The notes under the pieces: model-generated
Database searches by the model: none
Told to the model about the DNA's origin: nothing
Seen by the model: the letters and a program-made list of their open reading frames with translations, nothing else
Source of the DNA: an uncultured Peptoniphilaceae bacterium
GTDB lineage: Bacteria > Bacillota > Clostridia > Tissierellales > Peptoniphilaceae
Reading direction: 5' to 3'
Assembly (NCBI GenBank): GCA_943912255.1
Contig: CALTTP010000004.1
Location: 124,001-188,000 of the forward strand
DNA: 64,000 nucleotides
Position numbers and translations under genes: made by a program
Part shown: positions 16,464-26,084 of the stretch, piece after piece
Numbering within the stretch: position 1 is the stretch's first letter
Layout: every line of letters starts with the position of its first letter

Positions 16464-17639
16464 CTAACTTAAATAGTCCAGGCAAACTTGAACAAAAACC
16501 CCAACTCCAAGATACATCAAGTCCTCGTCAATATCAAAATCGGACCTATGATGTGAGATATAGTCTTTTTCACCCTTTGGATTTGAAAGGAAAAAATAGG
16601 TCCCAGGAATCTCCTCAAAATAAAAGGACATGTCATCAGAAGCCATTACTGGAACTTTTAATATGTCGATAAGTCTTGGAGCTACCAACTTTTTAGTGGA
16701 CTCTATAACAAATTTTGTAAAGGCTTCATCATTTTGCACTGCGGGATATTTAAAATCGTAGACATATTCCGTCTTGCCACCGTATCCAGCTGCGATGGCA
16801 GAGGAAACTTCTCCAATTCGTCTATAGATAAATTGTCTAATATCCTCATTAGTGGATCTACAAGTTCCCTCAATCTCAACAATATCTGGGAGAATATTCT
16901 GATTAAAACCACCATCGATTCTCGTCACAGACAAGATGGCAGGCTCAGTTGGAGGAATTTGCCTCGCAACTATTTTGTTGAGAGACTGAACTATTTCACA
17001 TGCGATATTTATAGAGTCTATGGTATCTTCTGGGTGGGCACCATGACCGCCTTTTCCAATGACCTTTATCAAAAATCTATCCATAGAAGCCATGATTGGA
17101 CCAGTTTTAAAACTTATATGTCCCTTTGGAATACTTGGATCAATAATACCTCCATGAAGTCCTAAAATTGCAGAAACATCCTTTAAAATGCCTCTTTCAA
17201 TTAAAGGCTTTGCCCCTCCGGGATATTCCTCTCCACCTTGAAAGATTATTTTAACATTGCCATGGAGCTCATTTCTAATACCTTGTAGTAACTTTGCTGC
17301 CCCAAGAAGAATTGCCATATGTCCGTCATGGCCACAGGCATGCATATTGTCATTGGTGGAAGAAAAGTCAAGGCCTGTGTCTTCCACAATGGGAAGGCCA
17401 TCCATATCGGCTCTAAGTGAAATGGTTTTACCGGACCTTTCACCGTTGATTACACCTACAATGCAAGAGATGTCTTCAAACTCTTCGTATTCTATGCCTA
17501 GTTTTCTAAGTTCCTTTGTTACATACTCCATGGTCAAAGGCAGATTAAGACCAATTTCTGGAATTTTATGGAGATTTCTTCGATGATTTATTATATAGTC
17601 GGAGACCGACTTTGCAAGTTCAAGTTTATTCAAATCCAT
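16464..17639 (-). CDS. M20 family amidohydrolase (N-acyl-amino-acid hydrolase type)
   Basis: 391 residues, typical of the M20D amidohydrolases that remove acyl groups from amino acids or peptides with a di-metal centre. Metal-ligand motifs visible are MHACGHDGHMA near residue 97, the catalytic QGGEEYPGGA near 134, LGLHGG near 159 and a C-terminal SDDMSFYFEE near 340. The dimerisation segment GKGGHGAHPEDTIDS occurs near 195. No signal peptide, so cytosolic. It is the first gene of a two-gene unit with the CPBP protease. GGACG upstream of the ATG is a modest ribosome binding site. Substrate is unresolved: aminoacylase, hippurate-hydrolase and indole-acetyl-amino-acid hydrolase relatives all share these motifs. 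Confidence 0.88.
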   Translation of the reverse strand: MDLNKLELAKSVSDYIINHRRNLHKIPEIGLNLPLTMEYVTKELRKLGIEYEEFEDISCIVGVINGERSGKTISLRADMDGLPIVEDTGLDFSSTNDNMHACGHDGHMAILLGAAKLLQGIRNELHGNVKIIFQGGEEYPGGAKPLIERGILKDVSAILGLHGGIIDPSIPKGHISFKTGPIMASMDRFLIKVIGKGGHGAHPEDTIDSINIACEIVQSLNKIVARQIPPTEPAILSVTRIDGGFNQNILPDIVEIEGTCRSTNEDIRQFIYRRIGEVSSAIAAGYGGKTEYVYDFKYPAVQNDEAFTKFVIESTKKLVAPRLIDILKVPVMASDDMSFYFEEIPGTYFFLSNPKGEKDYISHHRSDFDIDEDLMYLGVGVFVQVCLDYLS

Positions 17640-17768
17640 AATCTACGTCCTTTCTAAAGAAATTATACCATTTAATTAAAAAATTTTAGAAATAAAAGTA
17701 GAACTATTTCCCAAAAACTAAAGCTTTGTATTAAATTCTGCTATAATTATGGTAATAGTTGAGGTGGA

Positions 17769-19340
17769 ATGATGAGTAAATTAAATGATAATAAGGTTTT
17801 ACTTTTAAATAAGGGCAAGAGGGGAGTTTTTAAAGCACTATTTAGTAGAATGGGAATTATACTTTTACTTATAGTGCTACAAGTGCTATTATTAATCTCC
17901 ATATTTCGTTGGCTAAAGTCCTATAGTTCGATTCTATATATAGTAGGAATAGTAATATCGGCCATCATAGTCTTTCAATTGATAAATAAGACCATGGATC
18001 CAACATCAAAATTGACTTGGATGTTTTTAATATCCGCATTTCCTCTATTGGGAATAGTCCTATATATTTTTATAACCCACGATTTAGGAAACAAATTTGT
18101 CACCAAAAGGGTAAATAGCATTGTCAAAGAGACCAAAAACTACATAGATCAGGACCATGGGTTATTAGAGGAAGTAAAGGAGGAACACCCAGAGCTTTAC
18201 ACATTGGGGAACTATATCCAAAACACCTCAAATTATCCAATATATAGAGAAAGTAACGCAAAATATTTTTCCACAGGAGAAGAGACCTTTAAATATATGA
18301 TTGAAGAGCTTGAAAAAGCAGAGGATTTTATTTTCATCGAATACTTTATCATCACAGAAGGATATATGTGGGGCAGAATATTAAATATACTAGAAGATAA
18401 GATAGAACAGGGAGTCGAAGTTCGGGTAATGTATGATGGAACTTGTACATTTTCAAACCTTCCCTACAACTACCCAGAAAAATTAAAGAAAATTGGAATA
18501 AAATGTAGAATGTTTTCACCCCTTAAACCCTTTATCTCAACCCATTATAACAATAGGGACCACAGGAAGATTATGGTAATAGATGGTAAAGTGGCATTTA
18601 CAGGAGGTATCAACCTTTCCGATGAGTACATAAATCTTGTAGAAAGATATGGCCATTGGAAGGATAACGGCATCATGATTAAGGGAAGGGCGGTAAAGTC
18701 CTTTACTTTGATGTTTTTACAGATGTGGCATCACATAGATGGAGAAAAGGAATTTGAAGACTATTTAAAAAATAGCACTGCAACCTGTGACGACGGATAC
18801 ATCATACCCTATGGGGACATACCCACCGACCATGAAAGGGTTGGCCAGTCCGTCTACATGGATATAATAAATAGAGCAAGAAAGTACCTATACATCATGT
18901 CTCCCTACTTTATTGTAGACCATGAAATAGTTAGGGCCTTGGCCTTTGCAGGCAAAAAGGGAGTAGATGTTAGGATTTTACTTCCCCATATTCCAGATAA
19001 GAAAACTATCTTTGCAGTAGCTAAAACCTATTATCGTGACTTGATAAAAGCAGGAGTAAAAATCTATGAATATACACCGGGATTTGTCCACAGTAAAGTC
19101 TTTTTATCCGACGATAAAATTGGAGTTGTAGGAAGTATAAATCTAGATTATAGATCCTTGTATCATCATTATGAAAATGGGGTATATTTATATAGAACCC
19201 AATGTCTTGAGGATATTAAAAAAGACTTTATGGAATCTTTTGAAATTTCACAAAAGATGACATTAAAGGATGTAAAAAACGAGCCTTTTATGAGGAAAGT
19301 TATAGGAAAAATTCTCAAGATATTTGCACCATTACTATAG
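17769..19340 (+). CDS. cls: cardiolipin synthase (phospholipase D family)
   Basis: 523 residues; two to three N-terminal hydrophobic segments (about 28-50, 54-75, 83-103) followed by two PLD phosphatidyltransferase domains. Both HKD motifs are intact: DHRKIMVIDGKVAFTGG near residue 263 and VHSKVFLSDDKIGVVGS near 440. The enzyme condenses two phosphatidylglycerols to cardiolipin at the membrane. Two adjacent ATG codons (17769 and 17772) compete; GAGGTGG directly upstream fits the second slightly better. The gene is followed after 52 nt by the DUF1232 gene, probably the same transcript. It may alternatively use other phospholipid substrates, as several Cls paralogues do. Confidence 0.92.
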   Translation: MMSKLNDNKVLLLNKGKRGVFKALFSRMGIILLLIVLQVLLLISIFRWLKSYSSILYIVGIVISAIIVFQLINKTMDPTSKLTWMFLISAFPLLGIVLYIFITHDLGNKFVTKRVNSIVKETKNYIDQDHGLLEEVKEEHPELYTLGNYIQNTSNYPIYRESNAKYFSTGEETFKYMIEELEKAEDFIFIEYFIITEGYMWGRILNILEDKIEQGVEVRVMYDGTCTFSNLPYNYPEKLKKIGIKCRMFSPLKPFISTHYNNRDHRKIMVIDGKVAFTGGINLSDEYINLVERYGHWKDNGIMIKGRAVKSFTLMFLQMWHHIDGEKEFEDYLKNSTATCDDGYIIPYGDIPTDHERVGQSVYMDIINRARKYLYIMSPYFIVDHEIVRALAFAGKKGVDVRILLPHIPDKKTIFAVAKTYYRDLIKAGVKIYEYTPGFVHSKVFLSDDKIGVVGSINLDYRSLYHHYENGVYLYRTQCLEDIKKDFMESFEISQKMTLKDVKNEPFMRKVIGKILKIFAPLL

Positions 19341-19392
19341 AGGGACAAATGGAAATGTTCTTCTTGTCCCATTATTAGAGGAGGTTTAAAAT

Positions 19393-19770
19393 ATGAATCC
19401 TAAAAAAATTTTAGATAGCCTTATGGGAAAGTCCAGTGGAATCTTGAATAATAAAAACAGATTTTTTAATCTATTTAAAAGATCCCTTACAAAATCCAAG
19501 GGAGTTAAAGAATTTGATGGAATAAAATCAGATTTATCCGCAGTATTTGGACTAATTGGAGACTTCCTAACAGGAGAATATAAAGATGTGTCTAAAACAT
19601 CCCTACTACTGATAATAGGATCCTTTATATATTTGTTAAATCCAATGGATATAGTCCCAGACTTCCTACTAGGGATAGGATTTTTAGACGACTTAGCAAT
19701 ATTCACCTATATGATTAAGAAGATACAAGGGGAATTGGACAAGTATAAAATTTGGAAAGAAAAGAAATAG
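19393..19770 (+). CDS. YkvA/DUF1232 family protein
   Basis: 125 residues. The family core is LLLIIGSFIYLLNPMDIVPDFLLGIGFLDD at about residues 73-102, a hydrophobic hairpin with the invariant P-x-D-x-x-P-D pattern, preceded by a basic N-terminus. DUF1232 proteins are small, probably membrane-associated, and of unknown function. A GAGGAGG ribosome binding site precedes ATG 19393. It follows the cardiolipin synthase gene closely and is followed by a terminator, so a membrane-linked role is only suggested by location. Confidence 0.85.
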   Translation: MNPKKILDSLMGKSSGILNNKNRFFNLFKRSLTKSKGVKEFDGIKSDLSAVFGLIGDFLTGEYKDVSKTSLLLIIGSFIYLLNPMDIVPDFLLGIGFLDDLAIFTYMIKKIQGELDKYKIWKEKK

Positions 19771-19779
19771 GATTAGTAA

Positions 19780-19810
19780 AATGGCTTATTGTGATAATAG
19801 GCCATTTTTT
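19780..19810 (+). terminator. terminator after the DUF1232 gene
   Basis: AATGGCTTATT pairs with AATAGGCCATT (one wobble) around a 5-nt loop and runs into TTTT-A-TTT. Ends the cls/DUF1232 unit. Confidence 0.88.
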
Positions 19811-19925
19811 ATTTGAGAAAATAGATAATTTGAGTGTTTGATTTATAGAGAATTGGTATAATAATCATACATAGATCTTAACATTTATATAGTTAAATAT
19901 TTTAGGTATTAAATAAGGTGGGATC

Positions 19926-21564
19926 ATGAAAGAAGATATAAGGGAAAAGAGTCATTTTTTTTTGCTTTATTGAAAGAAATAGGCTCAATTAGGAGATTCA
20001 CTTTTACAATAATGTTTATTTCCATAAACTCCTATTTTTTTATTATAGGTAAGTTAGTGGATTCTGTAATAGCAGCTGATTTGGAAGTTAATTATTTAAC
20101 TACTTGGTTTATCTTTTTAACTGTGGCTATGATTATTATAACTCTTATTAGTAATCCATTAGTTGAGAAAAATTTCAAAGATTTTGAAAATAAGGTCAAA
20201 ATTTTATTGTTTAATAAACTATTAGTAGGAGATTATTTGAGTGTAAACAATAGAATAAATTCAGGTGAACTAGTACACACAATTGAAAAAGATAGTTTTG
20301 AATTGTACTCAATCCTTTCAGGAAGGATTAAACCAATTTTGCATATGAGCATTAGTTCGGTTATTTCTTTAATAGGGATGATAATTCTAAGTCCATTGGC
20401 ATCTGTATCATTTCTAATATTGGTCTTGTTGGCTTTCTATTTACTGAATTTTGTTTATTCTTATGTTTCGAATATACAAAAAAAAGCTATGGACTATGAT
20501 TCTAAAGCTACTGGAATAATTAATGAAATGATAATGAACTTCACAATGTTAAAGTCTTATCAATTAGAGCGGTATCTTTTTGAAAAGTATGAGAAAAAAA
20601 GGAATAAATCAACGGATTATTTTCTAGAAGTAGAGAATAGAAACTTTAAATCTATGGTAATGTCAAGCTTATTAACTAATTTACCATTCATTTTTTTGGC
20701 AATTATTTGTATTTTTATGTTAAAGAAGGGCGTTATTACTATTGGTGGAACAATTATTCTATTAACGTTAAGTAATCAATTACAAACTCCTATTTTATCC
20801 ATAGGAAGTATTTTAAGAGGATTAAATTTGTTGAATGCTACATCTTCAAGAGTTCTCGAAGTATTGAGAATTCCAGATCAAAAAAATGGGATTGAAGCAA
20901 ATTTATCTATAAATAATTCAATTGAATTTTGTCAAGTTTCTTTTAGCTACGATAATAGGAAAAAAGTTATAGATAATCTTTCTTTCAAAGTAATAAACAA
21001 TGATAAGTTATGGATCCAAGGAAAGAGTGGAAAAGGCAAATCAACCATATTGAAGCTAATACAAAGGTTAATAATACCAGATTCAGGGGGAATTTATTTA
21101 AATGGTATTGATACAAGAAAATGGGATGTAAATAGTTTGAAAAAAATAGTTGCTTTAATGGAGCAAGAACCATTTTTGGTAAACGATATTATATTTAACA
21201 ACATTAAGTTAGCTAAGCCCTTTTCAAGTGATAAAGAGGTTGTCACTGCGACTGAAAAGGCAGGTGTAATGGAATTTGTTGAAAAATTAAATGGGGAATT
21301 CATACTAATATAAAGCATACAACACTTCATTTATCTGGTGGACAAAAACAGCGTATATATCTTGCGCAAATTATTTTGTCTAATAAACCTATTATTTTAT
21401 TAGATGAGAGTACTTCCTTGTTAGATAAAGATACGGAGTTTAAAATCTTAGCCCAAATGAACGATATTTTTATAGATAAACTGGTTATTTTAGTATCCCA
21501 CAAGAACGTATTTCCTTTTAATTATAATGAAAAAATATGTTTACAAGAAAATGAAAGGAGTTGA
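19926..21564 (+). pseudogene. ABC exporter half-transporter 1 (membrane + ATPase), two frameshifts
   Basis: Conceptually about 545 residues: an ABC_membrane domain with five to six hydrophobic segments, then an ATPase domain with Walker A IQGKSGKGKST, signature LSGGQKQRIYLAQ and Walker B IILLDEST. The ATG at 19926 has AAGGTGG upstream and reads MKEDIREKSHFF, then loses frame in a run of nine T (19955-19963), where a tenth T would restore it. The frame breaks again near 21299-21303 (GAATTCATACT; one extra A would give F-N-T-N-I-K-H). The LSGGQ signature and Walker B lie only in the third frame segment. This is a decayed gene or an assembly with indels. Likely partner: the 21570-23230 half-transporter; resembles peptide, bacteriocin or multidrug exporters. 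Confidence 0.82.
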
Positions 21565-21569
21565 ATCCT

Positions 21570-23230
21570 TTGAAAAAATATTTTTCCATGTATAAATTAA
21601 TGCTTAATTCTATGAAAGAGTACAAGGCTAAATATCTCTTAGCATGTTTAATTGCTTCTTTGGAAGGAATTTCTGGTTTGTTAGAACCTTTTATTTTTCA
21701 AACAGTAGTAAATTCACTGGAAACTGATAAAAACTGGAGTCGTCCATTTATCGTATTTGCTATAATCCTAATACTTATTCCCATAATATGCTATAGCATA
21801 TATTACCAAGAAAAAATAGCGGTAATAGCTAAAGCTGAATTATCTAAAGTGTTAGTTAAAAAGGTACAAAGTATTTCCCTTAATACTTTAATAGAGATAA
21901 AACCTTCTAATATCTTATCAGTATTAACCAGAGATATTGGATCTATTAGCAGGAGCGTTAAAGGAATGGCTGCAAGTAGCATATTACAATTTTGTGCAAT
22001 GATGATAATATCTTTAACAATAATTGGCATTATTGATTTGCGATTTTTAGTTGTTGGAATATTATACTGCATTATTTTAATTTATATTTCCTATTACTAT
22101 TTAAAAAGGATGATGAAAGTAAATGATAAAATAAGAAAAGTAGAATATGAAGAAATGGTAGGATTTACGGATGGAATATATGTGTCACCTATTTTAAGGT
22201 CTTTTAATTCAGGTGGGTTTTTCATAGAAAAATTAAAGAAAATACAAGAAATTATTCTTTTCATATTAATAAAAGAGCAAATATAAATAGCCAAAAGGAA
22301 AGTTTTATCATTGCTATACAAACAGGATTTTTATTGATATTTTATTACTTTAAGAATTAAAATTGAAACTGACATTGATATTCAGTATTTAGTGCTTGCA
22401 ATTACAATGTTTTTAGTTACTTTACGTTCGGCTGATTACTTTATACAATACTTATATGTAATAGGTTTCAGTTTAATTGCATATGAGAGGATAGAAAGTT
22501 TTTTAAATTACGAAATAGAGAAACTAGGTGAAACTTATATTGATGAGAAAAGGGCAATACCTGTTAGAATTGAACTTAAGAATATATCATATGGATATAC
22601 GAAAAGTAATTTGATATTGAAAGATGTAAATTTAGTAGTTAAAGAGAATAAAATTGTTTCAATAATAGGCAAAAATGGAAGTGGAAAAACAACTTTATTA
22701 AGAATATTAAGTGGGTTGGTGGAGCCCTCAAAAGGATCTTATAAAATCAATCGTAAAAGAGATTTAGGTTATATTAGATCTATAAGTTCCTATATTTCCC
22801 AAGAATGCGAACTATTTGATGGTACAATTTACGAAAACATAGCTTGTTCTAAAGAAAATAAACATCTTCAAAAAGTTAAAAAAAGTGCAAAAATGGCAGG
22901 TATTTATGAGGAAATTATCTCATTTCCAAAGGGTTTTGAGACAAAAGTAGGAGAAAGAGGAAAATTTCTTTCGCTTGGACAAAGACAGAGAGTTGCCATT
23001 GCAAGAGGAATTTTTAAAGATACAGATATTTTTTTTTTGACGAACCAACCTCATCTTTAGATAAGGCTTCTTACGAAATTTTTATAACTATATTAAATGA
23101 GTTAAAGAAAAACAAAATTATTTTTTTAGTAACGCATTCTAATGAAATGGCATACGTATCTGATGAAGTTTATAGATTAGATGAAGGAACTTTATCATTA
23201 GACACCAACAACCAAGACCTCTTAAGGTAA
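21570..23230 (+). pseudogene. ABC exporter half-transporter 2 (membrane + ATPase), three frameshifts
   Basis: Conceptually about 553 residues, the same layout as its neighbour: an N-terminal membrane domain, then Walker A IIGKNGSGKTT, signature LSLGQRQRVAIARG, Walker B FFFDEPTSSLD and the switch VTHSNEMAYVSDE. The TTG at 21570 is nine bases after AAAGGAG. Breaks occur near 22248-22252 (one base missing), 22352-22357 (one extra base) and in a run of ten T at 23029-23038 (one T short), where the reading would otherwise continue into DEPTSSLDKASYEIF. Each half is therefore unable to form a full protein by normal translation. The last segment ends LLR-stop at 23230. It overlaps the end of the first gene, so the pair formed one operon. 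Confidence 0.82.
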
Positions 23231-23303
23231 TTACCCGTATACATACCTATTTAAGTTTAAGTTGTATTTATTAGGGTAATCAATCTTAAGGAGGATTGAT
23301 AAA

Positions 23304-24749
23304 ATGCGTAAAATTGCAATAATTGGGATGGGAACATCGGGAATGGCCATATTGGCGGCCTATGAAAAGATGTTTTCTCCAGAGGAGTTGAAAAAATTCC
23401 AATTTGACTGTTATGACAAAGAGGAGAGTTTTGGTAGGGGTTACCCTTATAGGGATGACTCTAGAGATTTGATTTTGAATTTAAAGACAGACAAGCTTTC
23501 CTATGACTATGAAAAGGTTGAAGACTTTAAGGCTTGGTATGAGGAGCAGGAGAAGGAGTATCCTGGCTATTCTCCAAGGGCTGTCTTTGGACAGTATACT
23601 AAGGATAGGATGGAGGAGACTGTAAAAAATACTGGTGCCAATAAGATTTTCTCCTTGGTCTCAAGAATTGACAAGCTGGAAGACTCCTGGGAAGTTGAAG
23701 ATGAAAAAGGTGATGTTAGAGTATATGATGAAGTTCACCTTTGTAACGGGGAACTGGGACAAAAGAGGATTTTTGATTTGAAACCTTCGGATAAATTTAT
23801 TCAGGATATCTATCCGGTAAATGAAAAGCTAAAGGACATCCAGGAAGATGATAAGGTTGTTGTGGTAGGAGCTGGTCTAACTGCTGTTGACTTGGTAAGT
23901 CATCTGCTTCACACAAAAAATGTTAAAAATGTAGTGATGTTCTCAAGAACTTGTGTAATTCCTACGGTAAGGGTTGCACCTACTCAACTTAAGGTGACCC
24001 ATCTGACTATGGATTTATTGAAAAAAGAGCTTGAAGAGAATTACAATAGGGTTTCCTTTGAATGGTTCGATGAAAACTTTACTAAAGAGCTTGAAATTCA
24101 CGATATCAACTATGAAGACTTTTTAAAGACCCATATGCAAGGGGGTATTGAAGGTCTTGTTTACAATATTGAAAATCCAGATGATCTGGCTAGAGTTCAG
24201 GCGCTACTGCCACCTATGAATGGAATTTTCAACTTGGTATGGGATAGCATGACTTTAGAGGATAGAAAGAAGTTTAGAGAAAAATATCATCCATTTATGT
24301 GCTTAAACAGATCCCCACTACCAATGGAATCAGCTGAGATGTTAATCGATGCGAAGAAAAAGGGAATTCTTGAAATGGAAAGGAATGTAGAGGCGGTTAA
24401 GGAAGTTGAAGACGGCTTTATTTTAGTGTATGGAGATGGAAATAAGGTAAGTGAAGAGGTATTTGACTACTGTTTAAATGCCACAGGCCTTGACACTTCT
24501 TTAAGTAGAGTAGAGTTTAGAAACCCACTACTACATTCCCTAATAGATAAGAGATACTTGATGGTGGATGACTATGGGGCAATTACAGTGATTCCTGAGA
24601 CAATGGAGGTCATTTCTCCGCGTTATGGAACTTTGAACAACTTCCATGTCTATGGTGTTTTAGCATCAGGGGTTCAATATAGGAACAACTCCACTATGAT
24701 GATTCAAATGACAGCCCATAAAGTTGCAAAGTTAAAGGCTAATCAATAG
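23304..24749 (+). CDS. FAD/NAD(P)-binding oxidoreductase-like protein (NAD_binding_9 type)
   Basis: 481 residues, cytosolic. The N-terminal FAD site IAIIGMGTSGMAILAAYEK is at residues 4-22, and a second Rossmann motif (VVVVGAGLTAVDLVSH) near 188. GRGYPYRDD near 49 and SPRAVFGQYTK near 94 fit the family in which FAD-dependent proteins resemble HI0933- or lysine-hydroxylase-like folds without a known reaction. The C-terminus ends with TMMIQMTAHKVAKL. A strong AAGGAGGATTG precedes ATG 23304. It is monocistronic, with a terminator at 24754. The substrate is unknown; the intact reading frame shows the frameshifts upstream do not spread into it. Confidence 0.8.
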   Translation: MRKIAIIGMGTSGMAILAAYEKMFSPEELKKFQFDCYDKEESFGRGYPYRDDSRDLILNLKTDKLSYDYEKVEDFKAWYEEQEKEYPGYSPRAVFGQYTKDRMEETVKNTGANKIFSLVSRIDKLEDSWEVEDEKGDVRVYDEVHLCNGELGQKRIFDLKPSDKFIQDIYPVNEKLKDIQEDDKVVVVGAGLTAVDLVSHLLHTKNVKNVVMFSRTCVIPTVRVAPTQLKVTHLTMDLLKKELEENYNRVSFEWFDENFTKELEIHDINYEDFLKTHMQGGIEGLVYNIENPDDLARVQALLPPMNGIFNLVWDSMTLEDRKKFREKYHPFMCLNRSPLPMESAEMLIDAKKKGILEMERNVEAVKEVEDGFILVYGDGNKVSEEVFDYCLNATGLDTSLSRVEFRNPLLHSLIDKRYLMVDDYGAITVIPETMEVISPRYGTLNNFHVYGVLASGVQYRNNSTMMIQMTAHKVAKLKANQ

Positions 24750-24753
24750 GTTG

Positions 24754-24780
24754 AGGGGAGCAAGGCTCCCCTTTAAAATT
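24754..24780 (+). terminator. stem-loop terminator after the FAD protein gene
   Basis: AGGGGAGC pairs perfectly with GCTCCCCT around an AAG loop, then TTAAAATT. The T-tract is short, so termination may be partial. Confidence 0.75.
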
Positions 24781-24839
24781 GTCATAAATCTTTTAGATAA
24801 ATTTGCTGTAAAAAAGTTAAATTTCCATTACTAAAAACC

Positions 24840-24866
24840 TTGTCATAAAAAAACAAATGATATAAT
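24840..24866 (+). promoter_or_regulatory. probable promoter of the small membrane protein gene
   Basis: TTGTCA and a perfect TATAAT are 15 bases apart, just upstream of the AAGGAGG ribosome binding site at 24877-24883. Because the TATAAT overlaps an upstream in-frame ATG (24865), translation must start at the later ATG, 24889. Confidence 0.5.
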
Positions 24867-24888
24867 GTACATAGAAAAGGAGGTTGTT

Positions 24889-25134
24889 ATGGAAAAGCTT
24901 AGACGTTTTGTAATCTTTGGAATAATAGTGCTTTACTTTGTGCTATATTTCTTGAAAATTCCAGTACCAAAATACACATTTACAGTTTTATTGGCAACAG
25001 TTTTACTTAACCACGGATATGAGGAATATAAAATCTATAAAAGGGATGGGGAGAAGGTACATCTGATTATTCCCATTGGAAATTTGATTTTATTATTATT
25101 TGCACTTTTCTTATGGATTAAAAATTTCATTTAA
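24889..25134 (+). CDS. small two-helix membrane protein, unrecognised
   Basis: 81 residues. Two to three hydrophobic segments: about 7-19 (FVIFGIIVLYFVLYF), 26-39 and 61-80, separated by a charged loop containing GYEEYKIYKRDGEKVH. No family recognised with certainty; it resembles short uncharacterised Firmicutes membrane proteins. The start at 24889 is set by AAGGAGG five bases upstream and by the promoter position. It is monocistronic: its own promoter lies before it and a long bidirectional terminator directly after. Confidence 0.7.
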   Translation: MEKLRRFVIFGIIVLYFVLYFLKIPVPKYTFTVLLATVLLNHGYEEYKIYKRDGEKVHLIIPIGNLILLLFALFLWIKNFI

Positions 25135-25137
25135 AAG

Positions 25138-25177
25138 AATCAAGCACTCAAACCTTTAATTTTGAGTGCTTGATTTT
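25138..25177. terminator. bidirectional terminator between convergent genes
   Basis: A perfect 15-bp stem (AATCAAGCACTCAAA with TTTGAGTGCTTGATT, 8-nt loop), with T-rich sequence after it on the plus strand and on the minus strand as well. It separates the small membrane protein gene from the minus-strand MBL gene. It shares CAAGCACTCAAA with the hairpin at 1900-1927. Confidence 0.88.
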
Positions 25178-25207
25178 AAAGCTTTATTTTAATGTCAATT
25201 CAATTAT

Positions 25208-25978
25208 CTAGGATTCTATTTCAAGCTCAAAAACTTCTCCATCCTTTTTTATTTCAAAGATTTGACTGTAGGAGTCTTTAAAATCTTCTTTAAATTTTTT
25301 CGAAAATTCAAAGTCATTCCACATATGCATCGGAAAAAGATAGTCAGGAGCTATCTTTTTTATTAAATAGGAAACTCCCAAATCGTAATTTTCCTTTAAT
25401 CGTGGATCTACAGGAAAGAATGCCACATCCACCTTTGTATGAATCTTGTCTATTTCCTTTTGAAAATCCCTTTTCATCTGTTCTCTTTCCAGTTCGGAAT
25501 CCTCTGGCCAAACCCAGTTATTTAAATCGCCAGCGTGAAAAAAGGTCATAAAGGGTAGTTCTACTAAAAATGAAACTCCCTTATCTGTAGATCCAAAGGT
25601 GTAGAAGTTTATATTGTGATAGGTAAACTTTTCCTCTGGCTTCATTGTGAAGATATTGGACGAGCAGAAAAGTTTTTTCTTAGTCTGTAATTGTTTATTT
25701 TCCTCTGTTTCATCGATTAAATAGATTATTTTATCCTCTTTTTGTAATTCTTTTAAATCTTCTGACAAGATATAGGTGTTTTGTTTGAAGTTTCCATAGT
25801 TGAAGATCTCTTTTGAGAAATGATCTTCATGTCCATGGGTTACTAAAAAAATTGTCTTTTTATCCTTTGGGGGCTTTGGCAGTTCTTTTTTAAAATAGTC
25901 TATTATAAAAAGGACTTCTTCTGTCTCAATTGTGAAACAACTATGATGTACAATGGTTATCTTAACTTTATTCTTCAT
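25208..25978 (-). CDS. MBL-fold metallo-hydrolase
   Basis: 256 residues with the metallo-beta-lactamase fold metal motifs: VTHGHEDHFS near residue 48 (H-x-H-x-D-H), FFHAGDLNNW near 148 (H...D), and PMHMWNDF near 218 (final His). An SDS-like Zn-ligand arrangement (VHHSCFTIET at the N-terminus, HHSCF) is typical of the UlaG/YtxK-like L-ascorbate-6-phosphate lactonase-related branch. Cytosolic. The reaction is not readable. Monocistronic on the minus strand, divergent from the YbaK gene; the start region carries GGGAGGAAGC before ATG. Confidence 0.85.
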   Translation of the reverse strand: MKNKVKITIVHHSCFTIETEEVLFIIDYFKKELPKPPKDKKTIFLVTHGHEDHFSKEIFNYGNFKQNTYILSEDLKELQKEDKIIYLIDETEENKQLQTKKKLFCSSNIFTMKPEEKFTYHNINFYTFGSTDKGVSFLVELPFMTFFHAGDLNNWVWPEDSELEREQMKRDFQKEIDKIHTKVDVAFFPVDPRLKENYDLGVSYLIKKIAPDYLFPMHMWNDFEFSKKFKEDFKDSYSQIFEIKKDGEVFELEIES

Positions 25979-26084
25979 TGCTTCCTCCCGTTATTCTTCT
26001 ATTGTAATAACATTTACCCATTTATAGTACAAAGTTCACTAAAGTCTTTGTGATTTTTATATCTGTTATAATAATATTGAGAAG

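Noticed and set aside
19926..23230. Programmed slippage at T9 and T10 runs to make full ABC proteins
   Set aside because: Three of the five breaks are not in homopolymers, so slippage could not rebuild either protein.
23231..23303. ATTACCC...GGGTAAT inverted repeat between the ABC pseudogene and the FAD protein
   Set aside because: Only 7 bp with a loop of more than 30 bases; too weak to call.
25925..25945. TTGTGAAACA near 25930 considered as a parS half
   Set aside because: No symmetric left arm and no CACG core; it is coding sequence of the MBL gene.
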